From the NCBI RefSeq assembly GCF_030056705.1, contig NZ_JASHIC010000001.1, positions 124,001-188,000 on the forward strand: a stretch of DNA of 64,000 bases, read 5' to 3'. The translations under genes were made by a program, and so were the position numbers. Below are positions 45,349 through 55,100 of the stretch, piece by piece. How positions within the stretch are numbered: the first letter of the stretch is position 1; each line of letters starts with the position of its first letter. This DNA is from Flectobacillus longus (lineage in GTDB: Bacteria; Bacteroidota; Bacteroidia; Cytophagales; Spirosomataceae). Below the pieces are notes generated by a model, which did no database searches, was not told the DNA's origin, and worked only from the letters and a program-made list of their open reading frames with translations.

Positions 45349-45621
45349 ATGTACAGAATCATTGTTTCCATCACATTGTCAGATAGTGGTATCGACACCA
45401 TCAAATCAACGCCAGAGCTTCCTAAAAAGGAAATGGAATATGTTCATCTTTGGAAGAACGAAGGTATTTTGGAAAGCTTTTATATTTCTGTAACCAAAAA
45501 AGAGGCAGTTCTTATATTTAAAGATATAGACGAAGCTAAATGTAAGGAAATGATAGAGATACTGCCTTACTTTCCTTACATGTCAAAAATTGAATACCTT
45601 GGGGTAGATAAGCAATTTTAA
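45349..45621 (+). CDS. Small ferredoxin-fold protein, muconolactone-isomerase-like
   Basis: 90 aa. The pattern beta (YRIIVSITLSD), helix with a KKEMEYVHLWKNEGILESFY segment, beta (ISVTKKEAVLIFKD), helix (IDEAKCKEMIEILPYFPYM), beta (SKIEYLGVD) fits the dimeric alpha/beta-barrel muconolactone delta-isomerase family. A catabolic role is unlikely in this context, as no aromatic-degradation genes are near. It ends close to a perfect palindrome. Confidence 0.55.
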   Translation: MYRIIVSITLSDSGIDTIKSTPELPKKEMEYVHLWKNEGILESFYISVTKKEAVLIFKDIDEAKCKEMIEILPYFPYMSKIEYLGVDKQF

Positions 45622-45668
45622 TTTTAGGCTTTGGGTTATTTACCTTATTTCATAAGTCTAACAGAAAA

Positions 45669-45704
45669 CCGAATAGGGTGCGACTTAAGTCGCACCCTAT
45701 TCGG
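45669..45704. terminator. Perfect 36-bp palindrome
   Basis: 45669-45686 pairs completely with 45687-45704; the core is GGTGCGACTTAAGTCGCACC. It is the third loop-free palindrome of the window. It is followed at 45751-45776 by AAAAATTTGGGATGACTCAT, which matches the right terminal repeat of the MITE-like elements, so this may be a one-ended or decayed copy. The 387-bp gap 45622-46008 shows nothing else. Confidence 0.65.
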
Positions 45705-46008
45705 AAAAGGTTGAAGAGACATTTTTTATTATTTCCCAAAAATTTGGGATGACTCATTTTTTACATTGTCGCTTCTTTTTTCAATACCAAAATCTCTTTT
45801 ATCCTCTATCATACCCTCCTCCCCCCTTCCAAATTGAAATCTACCAACAACCAATAAAATAGTTTATTGCGGAATTTTAGGGCTAAAATCTTACCATTTA
45901 TCAATTTATTCATTAAAAACTAGGGGGATTATTATTCATGAATAGAATAATTTCTCATATTAGAGGAAATGTCACATACTACCTTTAACTTATTGCATCC
46001 ACCTTGAT

Positions 46009-46461
46009 ATGATAAACAAAACTATCACCATCGAAACGCAATTGGCGGCAACACCTGAAACCGTCTGGAGCTTCTTGACCAATCCTAGTCTTTTGTCCGA
46101 ATGGCTCATGCCCAACAACATTACGCCTGAAAAAGGTAGAGAATTCCAGTTTAAAACCAAATCACGGGTAAAACTTGGTTTTGATGGGTTGATCTCCTGC
46201 CAAATTCTCAAACTAAAACAGTATTCCGAAATAAGCTACACTTGGCAGGGAATACTCGCCCATGAACAACACCAACTCGCAACCACCATCACTTGGACTC
46301 TGCAAACTCAATCCACTAATCAAACATTATTGAAACTCAAACAAGAAGGATTTATTGGTTTTAAAAACCTGATTCCGTATGCTATTTTACAGAAGAGTTG
46401 GCAACGCTTACTCTCCCAAAAACTTCCTCTAGCCATCGCAAAATACCAAGCCGAAATCTGA
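46009..46461 (+). CDS. SRPBCC (START-like/Aha1-type) protein
   Basis: 150 aa. It opens KTITIETQLAATPETVWSFL, the typical first strand and helix of the SRPBCC fold, then NPSLLSEWLMPN, FQFKTKSR, EISYTWQG and ending KSWQRLLSQKLPLAIAKY. These proteins bind a hydrophobic ligand in a helix-grip cavity; the ligand is unknown. It is a single gene, and begins the region to the right of the accessory island. Confidence 0.8.
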   Translation: MINKTITIETQLAATPETVWSFLTNPSLLSEWLMPNNITPEKGREFQFKTKSRVKLGFDGLISCQILKLKQYSEISYTWQGILAHEQHQLATTITWTLQTQSTNQTLLKLKQEGFIGFKNLIPYAILQKSWQRLLSQKLPLAIAKYQAEI

Positions 46462-46576
46462 TGTTTGAATACGCTTAAATACATCCTTTCCTTCCTCCTT
46501 ACTTTGTATTTTCCTCCACTCTTTTTAATACAAGTTTTTCTATTATAAATGAATCTTTTTTGTACTTTAACTTACC

Positions 46577-46689
46577 ATGTTGGGGTAATGTTGGGGTAAA
46601 AAATGCCTTTTAGAGCAAAATGAAAGGTTTTGTAGTGGTAATGTAGTAACACCTAATTGGACTATTTGAAGTTCTTCCTCCTACTTTTG
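46577..46689 (+). promoter_or_regulatory. Activator-dependent susC promoter with tandem 11-bp repeats
   Basis: ATGTTGGGGTA occurs twice head to tail (46577-46587, 46588-46598). A weaker pair, TTGTAGTGGTA + ATGTAGTAACA (46630-46651), follows 53 bp downstream (five turns). After 30 bp comes TACTTTTG (46682-46689), a TAnnTTTG -7 box; the -33 box is poor. The same layout, with 29 bp, is found before the GH5 gene at 55101-55159. The sensor/LuxR protein encoded between the two loci is the obvious candidate activator. Confidence 0.65.
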
Positions 46690-46773
46690 CAAAAGCGAAA
46701 AGCAGTTCGATAAGCCTATCATTATCGGATTAATCCAATTCTTTTTCATTATACTCCAAAATGCTTTTGCAAA

Positions 46774-49700
46774 ATGCAGAAAAAACATCTACTAATTTTT
46801 AGTATTCTTTTACTCTTGGGTAGCGTGAATACACTCCTAGCTCAAGGTATTAGAGTTACTGGTAAAGTTACCTCTAAAAACTCTGGAGAACCATTGATTG
46901 GCGCCAGTGTATCTATTATGGGAACAGCGAAGGCTACAATTACCGACTCGTTGGGACGCTACAGTATTTCGGCAAACCAAGGAGCTATTTTGGTAGCCAA
47001 CTATTTGGGCGCATCAGCTCAAAGTGTGAGTGTCAAAGCTACTACTACTGTCATCAATTTTGTGATGGAAGAAGCCATCAACAAGCTCGATGAGGTGGTT
47101 GTGGTAGGTTATGGTGCTCAAAAGAAAAGTGTGGTAACGGGTGCTATCTCGTCGGTTAAGGCTTCTGACTTACAGACTATGCCTATCAACCGTGTGGAGG
47201 AAGCATTACAAGGTCGTACTTCGGGTTTAACGATTGCTTCTAGTTCTGGTCAGCCAGGTTCTGGGGCAACAGTACGTGTACGTGGTGTAACAACACTCAA
47301 TAATAACGACCCTCTTTGGGTAGTGGATGGAGTGGTAATCGACAATGGTGGTATTGGTTATTTGAATCAATCAGACATCGAATCGATTGAAGTATTAAAA
47401 GATGCTGCTTCACAGGCTATTTATGGAGCTAGGGCTGCCGCTGGGGTAATTTTGGTTACTACGAAAAAAGGAAAGGCGGGTAAGTTACAAGTGAGCTACA
47501 ATGGTTTTTATGGTATTTCGTCACCTGCTAAAAAACTCAATTTACTGAATGCTACGCAATATGCGACAATCCGTAATGAGTCTGCCGTAAATGCTGGTGC
47601 GCAACCAGTATATGCTAATCCTCAATCATATGGTACGGGTACAGACTGGCAAGCTTTGATTTTTAATAATAGTGCTCGTCGTCAGAATCATGAGCTTAGT
47701 TTGAGTGGAGGTAGTGAGCGTTCGACTTACTATGCTTCTTTTGGCTACCTTGACCAAGAAGGTATTGTAGCTACAGATATTTCGAAATACACACGTGCCA
47801 ATATCCGTTTGAATAGCACTCACAAAATTTCAAAATATGTAACTTTTGGTCAGAACTTAGGCTATGCACATGACAAATCTGTTGGTTTGGGAAATACAAA
47901 CTCTGAATTTGGTGGTCCTTTAAGTTCTGCTATCAACCTCGACCCTATTACTGCTGCTGTGGTTACAGACCCAGCTATTTACAATGCCCCACCATACACA
48001 AATACAGGGATTCGTCGTGATGCCAATGGCTTTCCTTATGGAATTTCGACGGCTGTAGGACAAGAAATGATTAACCCATTGGCGTATATCTCTACACGTT
48101 TGGGCAATTACGGATGGAGTGATAACATTGTTGGTAATGCTTATTTAGAAATTAGTCCTATTCAAGGATTAAAAATTCGCTCAACTGTTGGCTCAAAGGT
48201 AGCGTATTATGGCAATGAAAGCTTTACGCCTATTTCTTGGTTAAACTCTTCAAACATCACGTCGCAAACTTCGTATAACCGTGGTTTAAACTCTCGCTTT
48301 GACTGGAACTTAGAAAACACTGTTTCTTACACACGTGATATTCAAAAACACAATATGAGCGTGTTGTTAGGTCAAGGTGCTTATTCAGAAAATAGAACTT
48401 ATTCGACGAGTGTTACCTTCTATAATATCCCTGTAGATAATTTCAATGATGCATCGATGAACTTCAAAGTACCAAATGACCAACGTTCTTCGGATTCAGG
48501 CGAAGGTCAGTTGCACAACGTATCTTCATTGTTTGCCCGTTTGAATTATAGTTTTGATGAAAAATATTTGATTCAAGGTTTGGTTCGTCGCGATGGTTCT
48601 TCACGCTTTGGCGCTAACAACAAATATGGTATTTTCCCTTCTGTTTCAGTAGGTTGGGTTACCTCTCGTGAGGCCTTTTTCCCAACAAATACCTTTGTCA
48701 ACTTTATGAAAGTTCGTGGTGGATATGGTGTTGTAGGAAACGATGCTATTGGTGATTTTGCTTTCTTATCTACAATCGGAAGCGGTCGTAATTACGCTAT
48801 TGGTAACTCAGGAAGCTATATTATTGGTTATAGTCCAAACGCGCCAGCCAACCCAGATTTGAAATGGGAACAAACGAGTCAAGCGAACATTGGTATCGAT
48901 GCAACTTTGTTCAATAATCTATCTTTGACTTTAGAGTTTTTCCAGAAAACAACGAAAAACATTCTTCAAAACCCACGTATCCCAAGTTATGTAGGAGCTA
49001 TTTCAAACCCAGCAGCCAACGTAGCAGATATGCAAAATACAGGTTTTGAAATTGAATTAGGTTATCGTAAAAAAATCGGTCAGGTCAACTTCTCCGTAAA
49101 TGGTAACGCTTCATTTATCAAAAACGAAGTTACAAACCTAGGAAACGGAATTGCTTATTTGTCAGGCGGTCAGTCATTCCAAGCAAGTACCTATCCTATT
49201 ACTCGTACGGCAATTGGTCAGCCAATCAACTCGTTCTTTGGTTTCCAGACATTGGGGGTTTTCCAAAATCAAGGAGAAGTTGAAGCTTATGCCAAAGATG
49301 GTAAAAAGATTCAGCCAAATGCCAAACCAGGCGATTTTAAATGGCAAGATACAGATGGTGATGGTGTCATTACCGAAAAAGACCGTGTATTCTTAGGCAA
49401 CCCAATGCCAACAGTAACGTATGGTTTTACGGTTAATTTAGGCTACAAAAACTTTGACTTTGTATTGTTTGGACAAGGTGCAGGTGGTAACAAAATCTTC
49501 CAAGGTTTGCGTCGTTTGGACATTGCAAATGCCAACTGGTCAACCAAAATCTTAGAACGCTGGACAGGCGAAGGATCTACTAATAGCATGCCTAGAGTCG
49601 TAAATGGCGACCCTAACAAAAACTTTGGTAACCCTTCTAATTTCTACCTTGAAGATGGTGATTATTTCCGCATCAAAACACTTCAATTGGGTTATACTTT

Positions 49701-49887
49701 ACCACAAGCTATTTCAAGCAAAATGGGCTTGAGCAAGGCAAGATTGTATGTGATGAGTCAAAACCTCTTGACAATCACTAAATATAGTGGCTATGATCCT
49801 GAAATCGGTGGTGGTGTTATGAGTATCGACCGTGGTATCTATCCACAAGCACGCTCATGGATGGTAGGTTTAAATTTAGGATTTTAA
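46774..49887 (+). CDS. SusC/RagA-family TonB-dependent outer-membrane transporter
   Basis: 1037 aa. A signal peptide (1-24) is followed by the carboxypeptidase-D-like domain (about 27-105, RVTGKVTSKNSGEPLIGASV). Next come a TonB-box-like segment (EVVVVGYGAQKKSVVTGAIS, about 108), the plug (RVRGVTTLNNNDPLWVVDGV) and the barrel, ending YPQARSWMVGLNLGF with the terminal Phe. It imports oligosaccharides captured with SusD. The neighbours (SusD, GH16 remnant, GH5) suggest a beta-glucan; this is inference. The promoter at 46577-46689 indicates inducible expression. Confidence 0.95.
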   Translation: MQKKHLLIFSILLLLGSVNTLLAQGIRVTGKVTSKNSGEPLIGASVSIMGTAKATITDSLGRYSISANQGAILVANYLGASAQSVSVKATTTVINFVMEEAINKLDEVVVVGYGAQKKSVVTGAISSVKASDLQTMPINRVEEALQGRTSGLTIASSSGQPGSGATVRVRGVTTLNNNDPLWVVDGVVIDNGGIGYLNQSDIESIEVLKDAASQAIYGARAAAGVILVTTKKGKAGKLQVSYNGFYGISSPAKKLNLLNATQYATIRNESAVNAGAQPVYANPQSYGTGTDWQALIFNNSARRQNHELSLSGGSERSTYYASFGYLDQEGIVATDISKYTRANIRLNSTHKISKYVTFGQNLGYAHDKSVGLGNTNSEFGGPLSSAINLDPITAAVVTDPAIYNAPPYTNTGIRRDANGFPYGISTAVGQEMINPLAYISTRLGNYGWSDNIVGNAYLEISPIQGLKIRSTVGSKVAYYGNESFTPISWLNSSNITSQTSYNRGLNSRFDWNLENTVSYTRDIQKHNMSVLLGQGAYSENRTYSTSVTFYNIPVDNFNDASMNFKVPNDQRSSDSGEGQLHNVSSLFARLNYSFDEKYLIQGLVRRDGSSRFGANNKYGIFPSVSVGWVTSREAFFPTNTFVNFMKVRGGYGVVGNDAIGDFAFLSTIGSGRNYAIGNSGSYIIGYSPNAPANPDLKWEQTSQANIGIDATLFNNLSLTLEFFQKTTKNILQNPRIPSYVGAISNPAANVADMQNTGFEIELGYRKKIGQVNFSVNGNASFIKNEVTNLGNGIAYLSGGQSFQASTYPITRTAIGQPINSFFGFQTLGVFQNQGEVEAYAKDGKKIQPNAKPGDFKWQDTDGDGVITEKDRVFLGNPMPTVTYGFTVNLGYKNFDFVLFGQGAGGNKIFQGLRRLDIANANWSTKILERWTGEGSTNSMPRVVNGDPNKNFGNPSNFYLEDGDYFRIKTLQLGYTLPQAISSKMGLSKARLYVMSQNLLTITKYSGYDPEIGGGVMSIDRGIYPQARSWMVGLNLGF

Positions 49888-50002
49888 CAGAGGTTATCAG
49901 TTAAAAGTATATCAGTTATTGTAATTTATTCATAATCAATATGATAACATAAATTTACACGGCAGATATATCATTAACATAACCTTTCCTTCTACTTAAG
50001 TT

Positions 50003-50163
50003 AGTGGGTAAAATAAAAAGAATTTTACCTGCATTAAGCTCTAGGCTTTATGCTGTAGGCTAAAAGTTGAAAAGAATTTCTCATGAAATAATTTAAGTTC
50101 TTTTGCCTAATGCTTACAGCTTAAAGCGTATTAATGCAATTCTATTTTGCATTAATACTTAGT
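50003..50163. repeat. About 160-bp interspersed repeat, copy B
   Basis: Homologous to 500-661 (blocks listed there). Its end forms a perfect 11-bp hairpin, GTATTAATGCA (50128-50138) / TGCATTAATAC (50148-50158). It fills the susC-susD spacer (301 bp) and stops 25 bp before the susD ATG, so it could reduce susD relative to susC or act as a processing site. Confidence 0.75.
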
Positions 50164-50188
50164 ACTTAACAATTCAAAATTCAACAAA

Positions 50189-51718
50189 ATGTCAATAAAA
50201 AAATATATCGCAACATTACTCATTGGTAGCCAGTTATTATCGGCTTGTACCACTGAATTTTTGGAGGTAACTCCCAAAGGAACCAACCTCGAAGCCAACT
50301 ATTACCGTAACCAAACCGAAGCGTTCAACGGATTAGTGGCAGCTTACGATGTAGTTGGTTGGCAAGGAGGCGGTTATGTCACTAAAGTAGGTGCTATGAA
50401 TGCCGCTTCAGACGACCACTATGCTGGTGGTGGCGGACCAAATGATATTTCAGACTTTCAAGTAATCTCTAACTATACTTTAACACCTGACCGTGGTCCA
50501 CAGGGAGAATTATGGAGAAAAGGATTTTCGGGTATCTTTCGTGCCAATACCATCCTTACCAAGCTCCCTGGCGTTCCAATGGACGAAACCTTGAAGAAGC
50601 GCTATACGGCTGAAGGGAAGTTTTTGAGAGCTTATTTCTATTTCGATTTAGTGCGTCTTTTCAAAAATATTCCACTATTTACAAAACCTGTAGAGGCTAG
50701 TCAGATGTACAATGTTATGCAGGCTGCTCCTACAGAAGTATATGCGCAGATTGAAAAAGACTTGAAAGAAGCATTGACAGACCTTCCTGCTACTATTCCT
50801 GTGGCTACTGAAGGCGGGCGTGCTACGCAAGGTGCAGCTCACGCTCTTTTGGGTAAAGTGTATTTACAACAAGAGAAATTTACTGATGCTGCTTCAGAAT
50901 TTGCTCTAGTTAACGGAACTCCTGGTGGTTCAAATCAATATGGGTATAAGTTGCTCAATAACTTTTCTGACTTATGGAAAGTGACCAACAAGTACAACAG
51001 CGAATCAATTTTTGAGATTGCCTACACCAATACTTCAGCAGGAAACTGGAACTGTGTGGCTTGTACAGAAGGAAACTTGTTGAATATTTTGGTAGGACCA
51101 CGTGGCTATCGTTCATTAAAATCTGATGCTCCTGACTATGTTTCAGGTTGGAGTTTTTTGGTGGTTACCCCAGATTTATTTAATGCCATGCACTACGACC
51201 CACGTTTAAATTCGACAATTGCTAACTTGGATAGCTTGGAGAAAAACGGTATTGCTGGTTATGAAAAAGGTTATATGAATACTGGTTATTTCTTGGAAAA
51301 ATTTGCAGGTCGTAACTCTTTCAAATGGACAGGTGCAGGAAATATGGAGTTGAATTTCCCACAAAATATGTACGAAATTCGATTGGCAGATACGTATTTA
51401 CTCGAAGCTGAAGCCTTGATTAGAGGTGGAGGTGATTTAAAACGTGCTGCTACGCTATTGAATGCCGTTCGTAATCGTGCCTACAAAAGTACAACTGGTA
51501 ATATAGCTGCTACGCTTGACAATATCATCAAAGAACGTCGCTTGGAATTGGCTGGTGAAGGTCACCGTTGGTTTGACTTAGTCCGTTGGAAAATTGCACC
51601 TCAAGTATTGGGTAGTCGTGGTTTCCAAGCTGGGAAACATGAGATTTTACCTATTCCTTTGTTAGAAATGGATAATACCAAAATCCAACAAAGCAAAGAA
51701 TGGGGAGGTACAAAGTAA
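50189..51718 (+). CDS. SusD/RagB-family glycan-binding lipoprotein
   Basis: 509 aa. The lipobox LLSAC gives lipidated Cys20. The mature protein has the SusD TPR scaffold (TAEGKFLRAYFYFDLVRLFK, about 146; ATQGAAHALLGKVYLQQEKF, about 212) and the conserved C-terminal IIKERRLELAGEGHRWFDLVRW (about 450-470) with LPIPLLEMD. It forms the surface lid of the SusC transporter. The spacing from susC is unusually long because of the inserted repeat. A terminator follows. Confidence 0.95.
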   Translation: MSIKKYIATLLIGSQLLSACTTEFLEVTPKGTNLEANYYRNQTEAFNGLVAAYDVVGWQGGGYVTKVGAMNAASDDHYAGGGGPNDISDFQVISNYTLTPDRGPQGELWRKGFSGIFRANTILTKLPGVPMDETLKKRYTAEGKFLRAYFYFDLVRLFKNIPLFTKPVEASQMYNVMQAAPTEVYAQIEKDLKEALTDLPATIPVATEGGRATQGAAHALLGKVYLQQEKFTDAASEFALVNGTPGGSNQYGYKLLNNFSDLWKVTNKYNSESIFEIAYTNTSAGNWNCVACTEGNLLNILVGPRGYRSLKSDAPDYVSGWSFLVVTPDLFNAMHYDPRLNSTIANLDSLEKNGIAGYEKGYMNTGYFLEKFAGRNSFKWTGAGNMELNFPQNMYEIRLADTYLLEAEALIRGGGDLKRAATLLNAVRNRAYKSTTGNIAATLDNIIKERRLELAGEGHRWFDLVRWKIAPQVLGSRGFQAGKHEILPIPLLEMDNTKIQQSKEWGGTK

Positions 51719-51746
51719 ATTAAGTGTTGAGCTTTAAGCTACCTTT

Positions 51747-51796
51747 ATATTTTCCAATTAGGGTGCGAATCAATTCACATTCTAATTGGAAAATAT
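51747..51796 (+). terminator. Hairpin after susD
   Basis: 15-bp perfect arms (51747-51761 / 51782-51796, core TTTTCCAATTAG) with a 20-nt loop. The T-tract is short, so termination may be partial. Confidence 0.65.
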
Positions 51797-51846
51797 TGTT
51801 TATAAGTATAAGGAAGTTATTAGTTAACTGTAAATCTGTTACTAGA

Positions 51847-51945
51847 ATGAACTTATGGGGCGGTGCCCAAGGCGTAAACAACTCAATATTCACTTGCCAA
51901 ATGGATATTAATTATGTACGTGTTTACAAGATGATTGACAAATAA
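51847..51945 (+). pseudogene. GH16 beta-glucanase C-terminal remnant
   Basis: The 32 codons read MNLWGGAQGVNNSIFTCQMD followed by INYVRVYKMIDK and a stop. This is the last conserved block of GH16 laminarinase/lichenase-type enzymes (WGGAQGVDDSIFPQ...MxVDYVRVY). Nothing upstream between the susD terminator and 51847 encodes the rest of a GH16 domain, so a GH16 gene was probably deleted here, leaving its tail. It fits a beta-1,3- or mixed-linked glucan locus. Confidence 0.65.
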
Positions 51946-51953
51946 CCTCCTAG

Positions 51954-52077
51954 GTAGAGACGTAGCATGCAACGTCTTTTCAAAGAATTATCTGATATGA
52001 TTTACATGTAACATTCTAGCTCTAATCATATTTCAATTTGAGAATTTGTTTGGAGACGTTGCATGCAACTTCTCTAC
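51954..52077. repeat. Inverted repeat with GTAGAGACGT arms
   Basis: The left arm (51954-51977, GTAGAGACGTAGCATGCAAC...) and right arm (52054-52077, ...GCATGCAACTTCTCTAC) match as complements with two mismatches in 24. It lies between the GH16 remnant and the convergent regulator gene, so it may end both transcripts. Related AGACGC/GCGTCT words recur at 10700 and 62993. A single GGATTTGGGAT-family arm follows at 52086-52119. Confidence 0.7.
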
Positions 52078-52121
52078 AGGTTTTAATCCGAAATCAGCCA
52101 TCCCAAATCTACAATCGAAAT

Positions 52122-55013
52122 CTATTCATCGTAAATGCTCAGGAAATAACTAAAGAAATTCACTTCGGATGGTAATTGTAATTTCTTGCGTAAACGATAC
52201 CTGCTTACCTCCACACTTCTCGCAGAGATATTCATGAGTTGAGCGATTTCTTTGGTAGAAAGATTCATTCTCAAATAAGCACAGAGCTTTAGTTCATTTG
52301 AGCTTAAATTCGGAAATCTTTCTTTGATAACCATCAAAAATTTGCTGTGAACGCTATCAAAGTGTATTGAAAATTGGTTCCAATCCGACTCAACGGTATT
52401 CTCATCGTCAACAGTTTTCATCATACGTTTCAAATCCTCCTTGATTTCCTCCACATTGCCTGACTTATACATTTTACCCAAATCTTGTTTGAGTTTGGTC
52501 AGTAACTCTGCTTTTTGGACTAAATACATCGCTGAGGAAGCTAGTTCAGCATTTTTATGAATAATTTCAGCTTCTAACTTTTCATTTTTCAGACTGACAA
52601 TCTCTTTTTCATTTTTATCTAACTCCAATTGGTGCATATACATCAATTGCTTTTGCTCTTTTTGAAACGAGACTTGCTGGTCAATAAATTTCTGTTGTTG
52701 CCAACGAAATAATCTCCAGAAAGCAATTAACAGAAGTAAGGAATAAAAAACATAAGCCCAAATTGTCAAATACCAAGGTGGCAAAATGATGATTTGATAA
52801 GAAGCAATCTCCGATTCCTGTCCCAAATTATTTCTTGCTTTAACCTTAAACAAATATGTTCCTGCTGGTAATTGAGTATATTCTTTACTTGTCTTTTTAG
52901 TCCATGCCGACCACGTAGCATCAAAGCCTTCTAGTTGACACGCATACTCAACAGTCTGGAGTTGGTGATAAAGTGTAGACGAATATTCGAATGTTAATCG
53001 ATCAAAATCACTACTTATCTCAGTGCTTTTTAGTCTCTCAACATTCTTGATTCCACCATAAAAAACGCTATCTATTTTGCCAGTAGCACTAATTTCACTA
53101 ATAAGCACATTAACCTTACTGAGTTTTTGTCGATATGCCTTGAAGTTAATATGAAAAAAGCCCTTTTCCCCTCCTACTATTACATTTTCTAGATTCATAG
53201 GATTGATAAACTCAAAACCCGAAACAAGGCGATTATTCAATTCTGGAAGGTAAATTACTTGTGGCTTTTGGTTAGAGAAGTCCAAAACTCCAATTCTATT
53301 ATCTGCAATAAACCAAACATTTCCATCTTGGTCCTCCTTCAGATAATACATTTTCATTCCTTTAAAATAAGGCATCAATAAAGAGCAAGGAACAAATTTA
53401 TCGGTATGAATATTGTATTCAAAAATGCCATTTTCAGAAGCAATAATAACTCTGTTTTTAAGACGATAGACAAAACTATTATTCTCCGAAAGCGCCAAGC
53501 CTTCTTTAGCACCATATAACTTCACTTGTGTTCGTAAAGAATCTTTGATTAAAACCCTAAAAACACCCTTGTAGGGATGTGTTGTCCAAATAGCTTTGTC
53601 ATTATTGGGATCAATACAAACAAAACGAGAGGAAATATGAAAGTTATCGACCTTTTTATCTGCCGAAAATTGTCCATTTTTATAATTCCAAAATTTCAAA
53701 CCATTGTAATTCCCTGCGACCAATCGAGCACTGGGCTCTAAACTAGAAAGTGGAACAAAAGTCCAATAACCCCCATTGTCATCTATTTTTTGTGCACCAT
53801 TTGCTTTTACCACAAATGCCCCATCATGATGTCCCATCAAAAGCTGGCGATTGATTACTTGTAAATTCCATACTTGTCCAGTCGAGTTAGGGACTTTTCG
53901 AAAGGCGTTTTTCTCATAACTCAAATCGCCCTGTCCGCTGATGGGCGCTACATACAACCCATTAGCAGTTCCCAAATACAGATTCCCTTGATACAAGGCC
54001 GAAGCGTATCCACCAGCATCTGCATCTTGCATAATCGAGATACTTTTGATGGCATTGTTAGTTGCCACAAAGGCAATTCCATTGTCTAATCCCAGCCATA
54101 GATTTTTTTGTTTGTCCAAAAAGCTATTGAGAATATTATTGTTATTGAGTCCTTCTATTTTTGAAAAGTGTTGAATAAAATTTCCGTGAATGTCGATGAT
54201 ATAACAACCATTCAGGCTAGTCGAGAGCGCTATTTGAGTAGCATTGATTTGAACGGCATGATAGATACGATATTTGCTAATTTCGGTAATAAATGGTGTT
54301 GCAAACGGCTGAATACTTTGGGTATTTAACCAATATAGTCCATTTTCTAAAGTCGAAATCACTGACAAGTGTTGAGAAACAGGCAAAATAGCTGTTACTA
54401 ATTGCTTGCCCAATAATTGTAAATTTGTACTAAAAGGTATCCATTGTCCATTTTCAAAATACAATAATCCTTCATCAAAATCTTGCGCAATTAACTTATC
54501 TGAACTTTTACCCAAAAAACGCCAATGGGAAGAAGGTCTATATACCGAAACTTTATTGGCTTTGTATTCAAAAATACGACTACTAGAACGAAAAAATACC
54601 GATTCTTTCCAAACACAGACATTCCAAACATCATAAAAAGTTTGGTCTTTTTCAGGTAAAAGTTCTTTTAGGGAATGATAAGCCAATACCCCATTCCCAC
54701 TAGGGCTGAAATAGCCAATTTCATTCTCTCCACCCACGTAGACCTTGCCATCGGGAGCAATTGCCAACGAACGGACTTTGGTTTTGGAAGGCAAATGATA
54801 CTTTCGCCAATAGTTACCATCAAAAGTCAAAAGACCTTCATTATTAGCAAAATACATCCGTCCAGCAGCATCTTGTTGAATACCCCAGTTTTGCGTTCCA
54901 GCTAGATATTGATTTTTAGTATAGTTATTTATCTCTGGCAAACCAATGGTATTTTGCCCAAATGAGATAGATATGGAAAGAAGTAATATGATTGATAGGA
55001 TTAGTCGGTTCAT
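52122..55013 (-). CDS. One-protein sensor/regulator: Reg_prop propeller, Y_Y_Y, TM, coiled coil, LuxR-type HTH
   Basis: 963 aa. Signal peptide (1-19, ending SISFG), then periplasmic propeller blades (about 25-610, e.g. NWGIQQDAAGRMYFANNEGL, SLAIAPDGKVYVGGENEIGY). A Y_Y_Y domain follows (about 675-745, FDRLTFEYSSTL...YTQLPAGTYLFKVKARN), a single membrane helix (about 752-772), a long coiled coil (about 775-860) and a C-terminal GerE-type HTH (about 900-955, LSSNELKLCAYLRMNLSTKE...ISARSVEVSRYRLRKKL). It lacks histidine kinase and receiver domains. It presumably detects a glycan in the periplasm and controls the susC and GH5 promoters that flank it. Confidence 0.9.
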   Translation of the reverse strand: MNRLILSIILLLSISISFGQNTIGLPEINNYTKNQYLAGTQNWGIQQDAAGRMYFANNEGLLTFDGNYWRKYHLPSKTKVRSLAIAPDGKVYVGGENEIGYFSPSGNGVLAYHSLKELLPEKDQTFYDVWNVCVWKESVFFRSSSRIFEYKANKVSVYRPSSHWRFLGKSSDKLIAQDFDEGLLYFENGQWIPFSTNLQLLGKQLVTAILPVSQHLSVISTLENGLYWLNTQSIQPFATPFITEISKYRIYHAVQINATQIALSTSLNGCYIIDIHGNFIQHFSKIEGLNNNNILNSFLDKQKNLWLGLDNGIAFVATNNAIKSISIMQDADAGGYASALYQGNLYLGTANGLYVAPISGQGDLSYEKNAFRKVPNSTGQVWNLQVINRQLLMGHHDGAFVVKANGAQKIDDNGGYWTFVPLSSLEPSARLVAGNYNGLKFWNYKNGQFSADKKVDNFHISSRFVCIDPNNDKAIWTTHPYKGVFRVLIKDSLRTQVKLYGAKEGLALSENNSFVYRLKNRVIIASENGIFEYNIHTDKFVPCSLLMPYFKGMKMYYLKEDQDGNVWFIADNRIGVLDFSNQKPQVIYLPELNNRLVSGFEFINPMNLENVIVGGEKGFFHINFKAYRQKLSKVNVLISEISATGKIDSVFYGGIKNVERLKSTEISSDFDRLTFEYSSTLYHQLQTVEYACQLEGFDATWSAWTKKTSKEYTQLPAGTYLFKVKARNNLGQESEIASYQIIILPPWYLTIWAYVFYSLLLLIAFWRLFRWQQQKFIDQQVSFQKEQKQLMYMHQLELDKNEKEIVSLKNEKLEAEIIHKNAELASSAMYLVQKAELLTKLKQDLGKMYKSGNVEEIKEDLKRMMKTVDDENTVESDWNQFSIHFDSVHSKFLMVIKERFPNLSSNELKLCAYLRMNLSTKEIAQLMNISARSVEVSRYRLRKKLQLPSEVNFFSYFLSIYDE

Positions 55014-55100
55014 AAAACAATTACAGGCGATGTGTATATTTTAAGACAAATATCAAGTAAAAAGTCCGAAATATTATAGTTTTCTATCCTTATTGTCCTA

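Noticed and set aside
46577-46598. CRISPR-like or satellite array
   Set aside because: Only two 11-bp units without spacers; the same pair before the GH5 gene shows it is a promoter element.
51724-51945. 73-aa gene after susD
   Set aside because: Its first half runs through a hairpin and AT-rich spacer; only the last 32 codons are meaningful, as a GH16 remnant.
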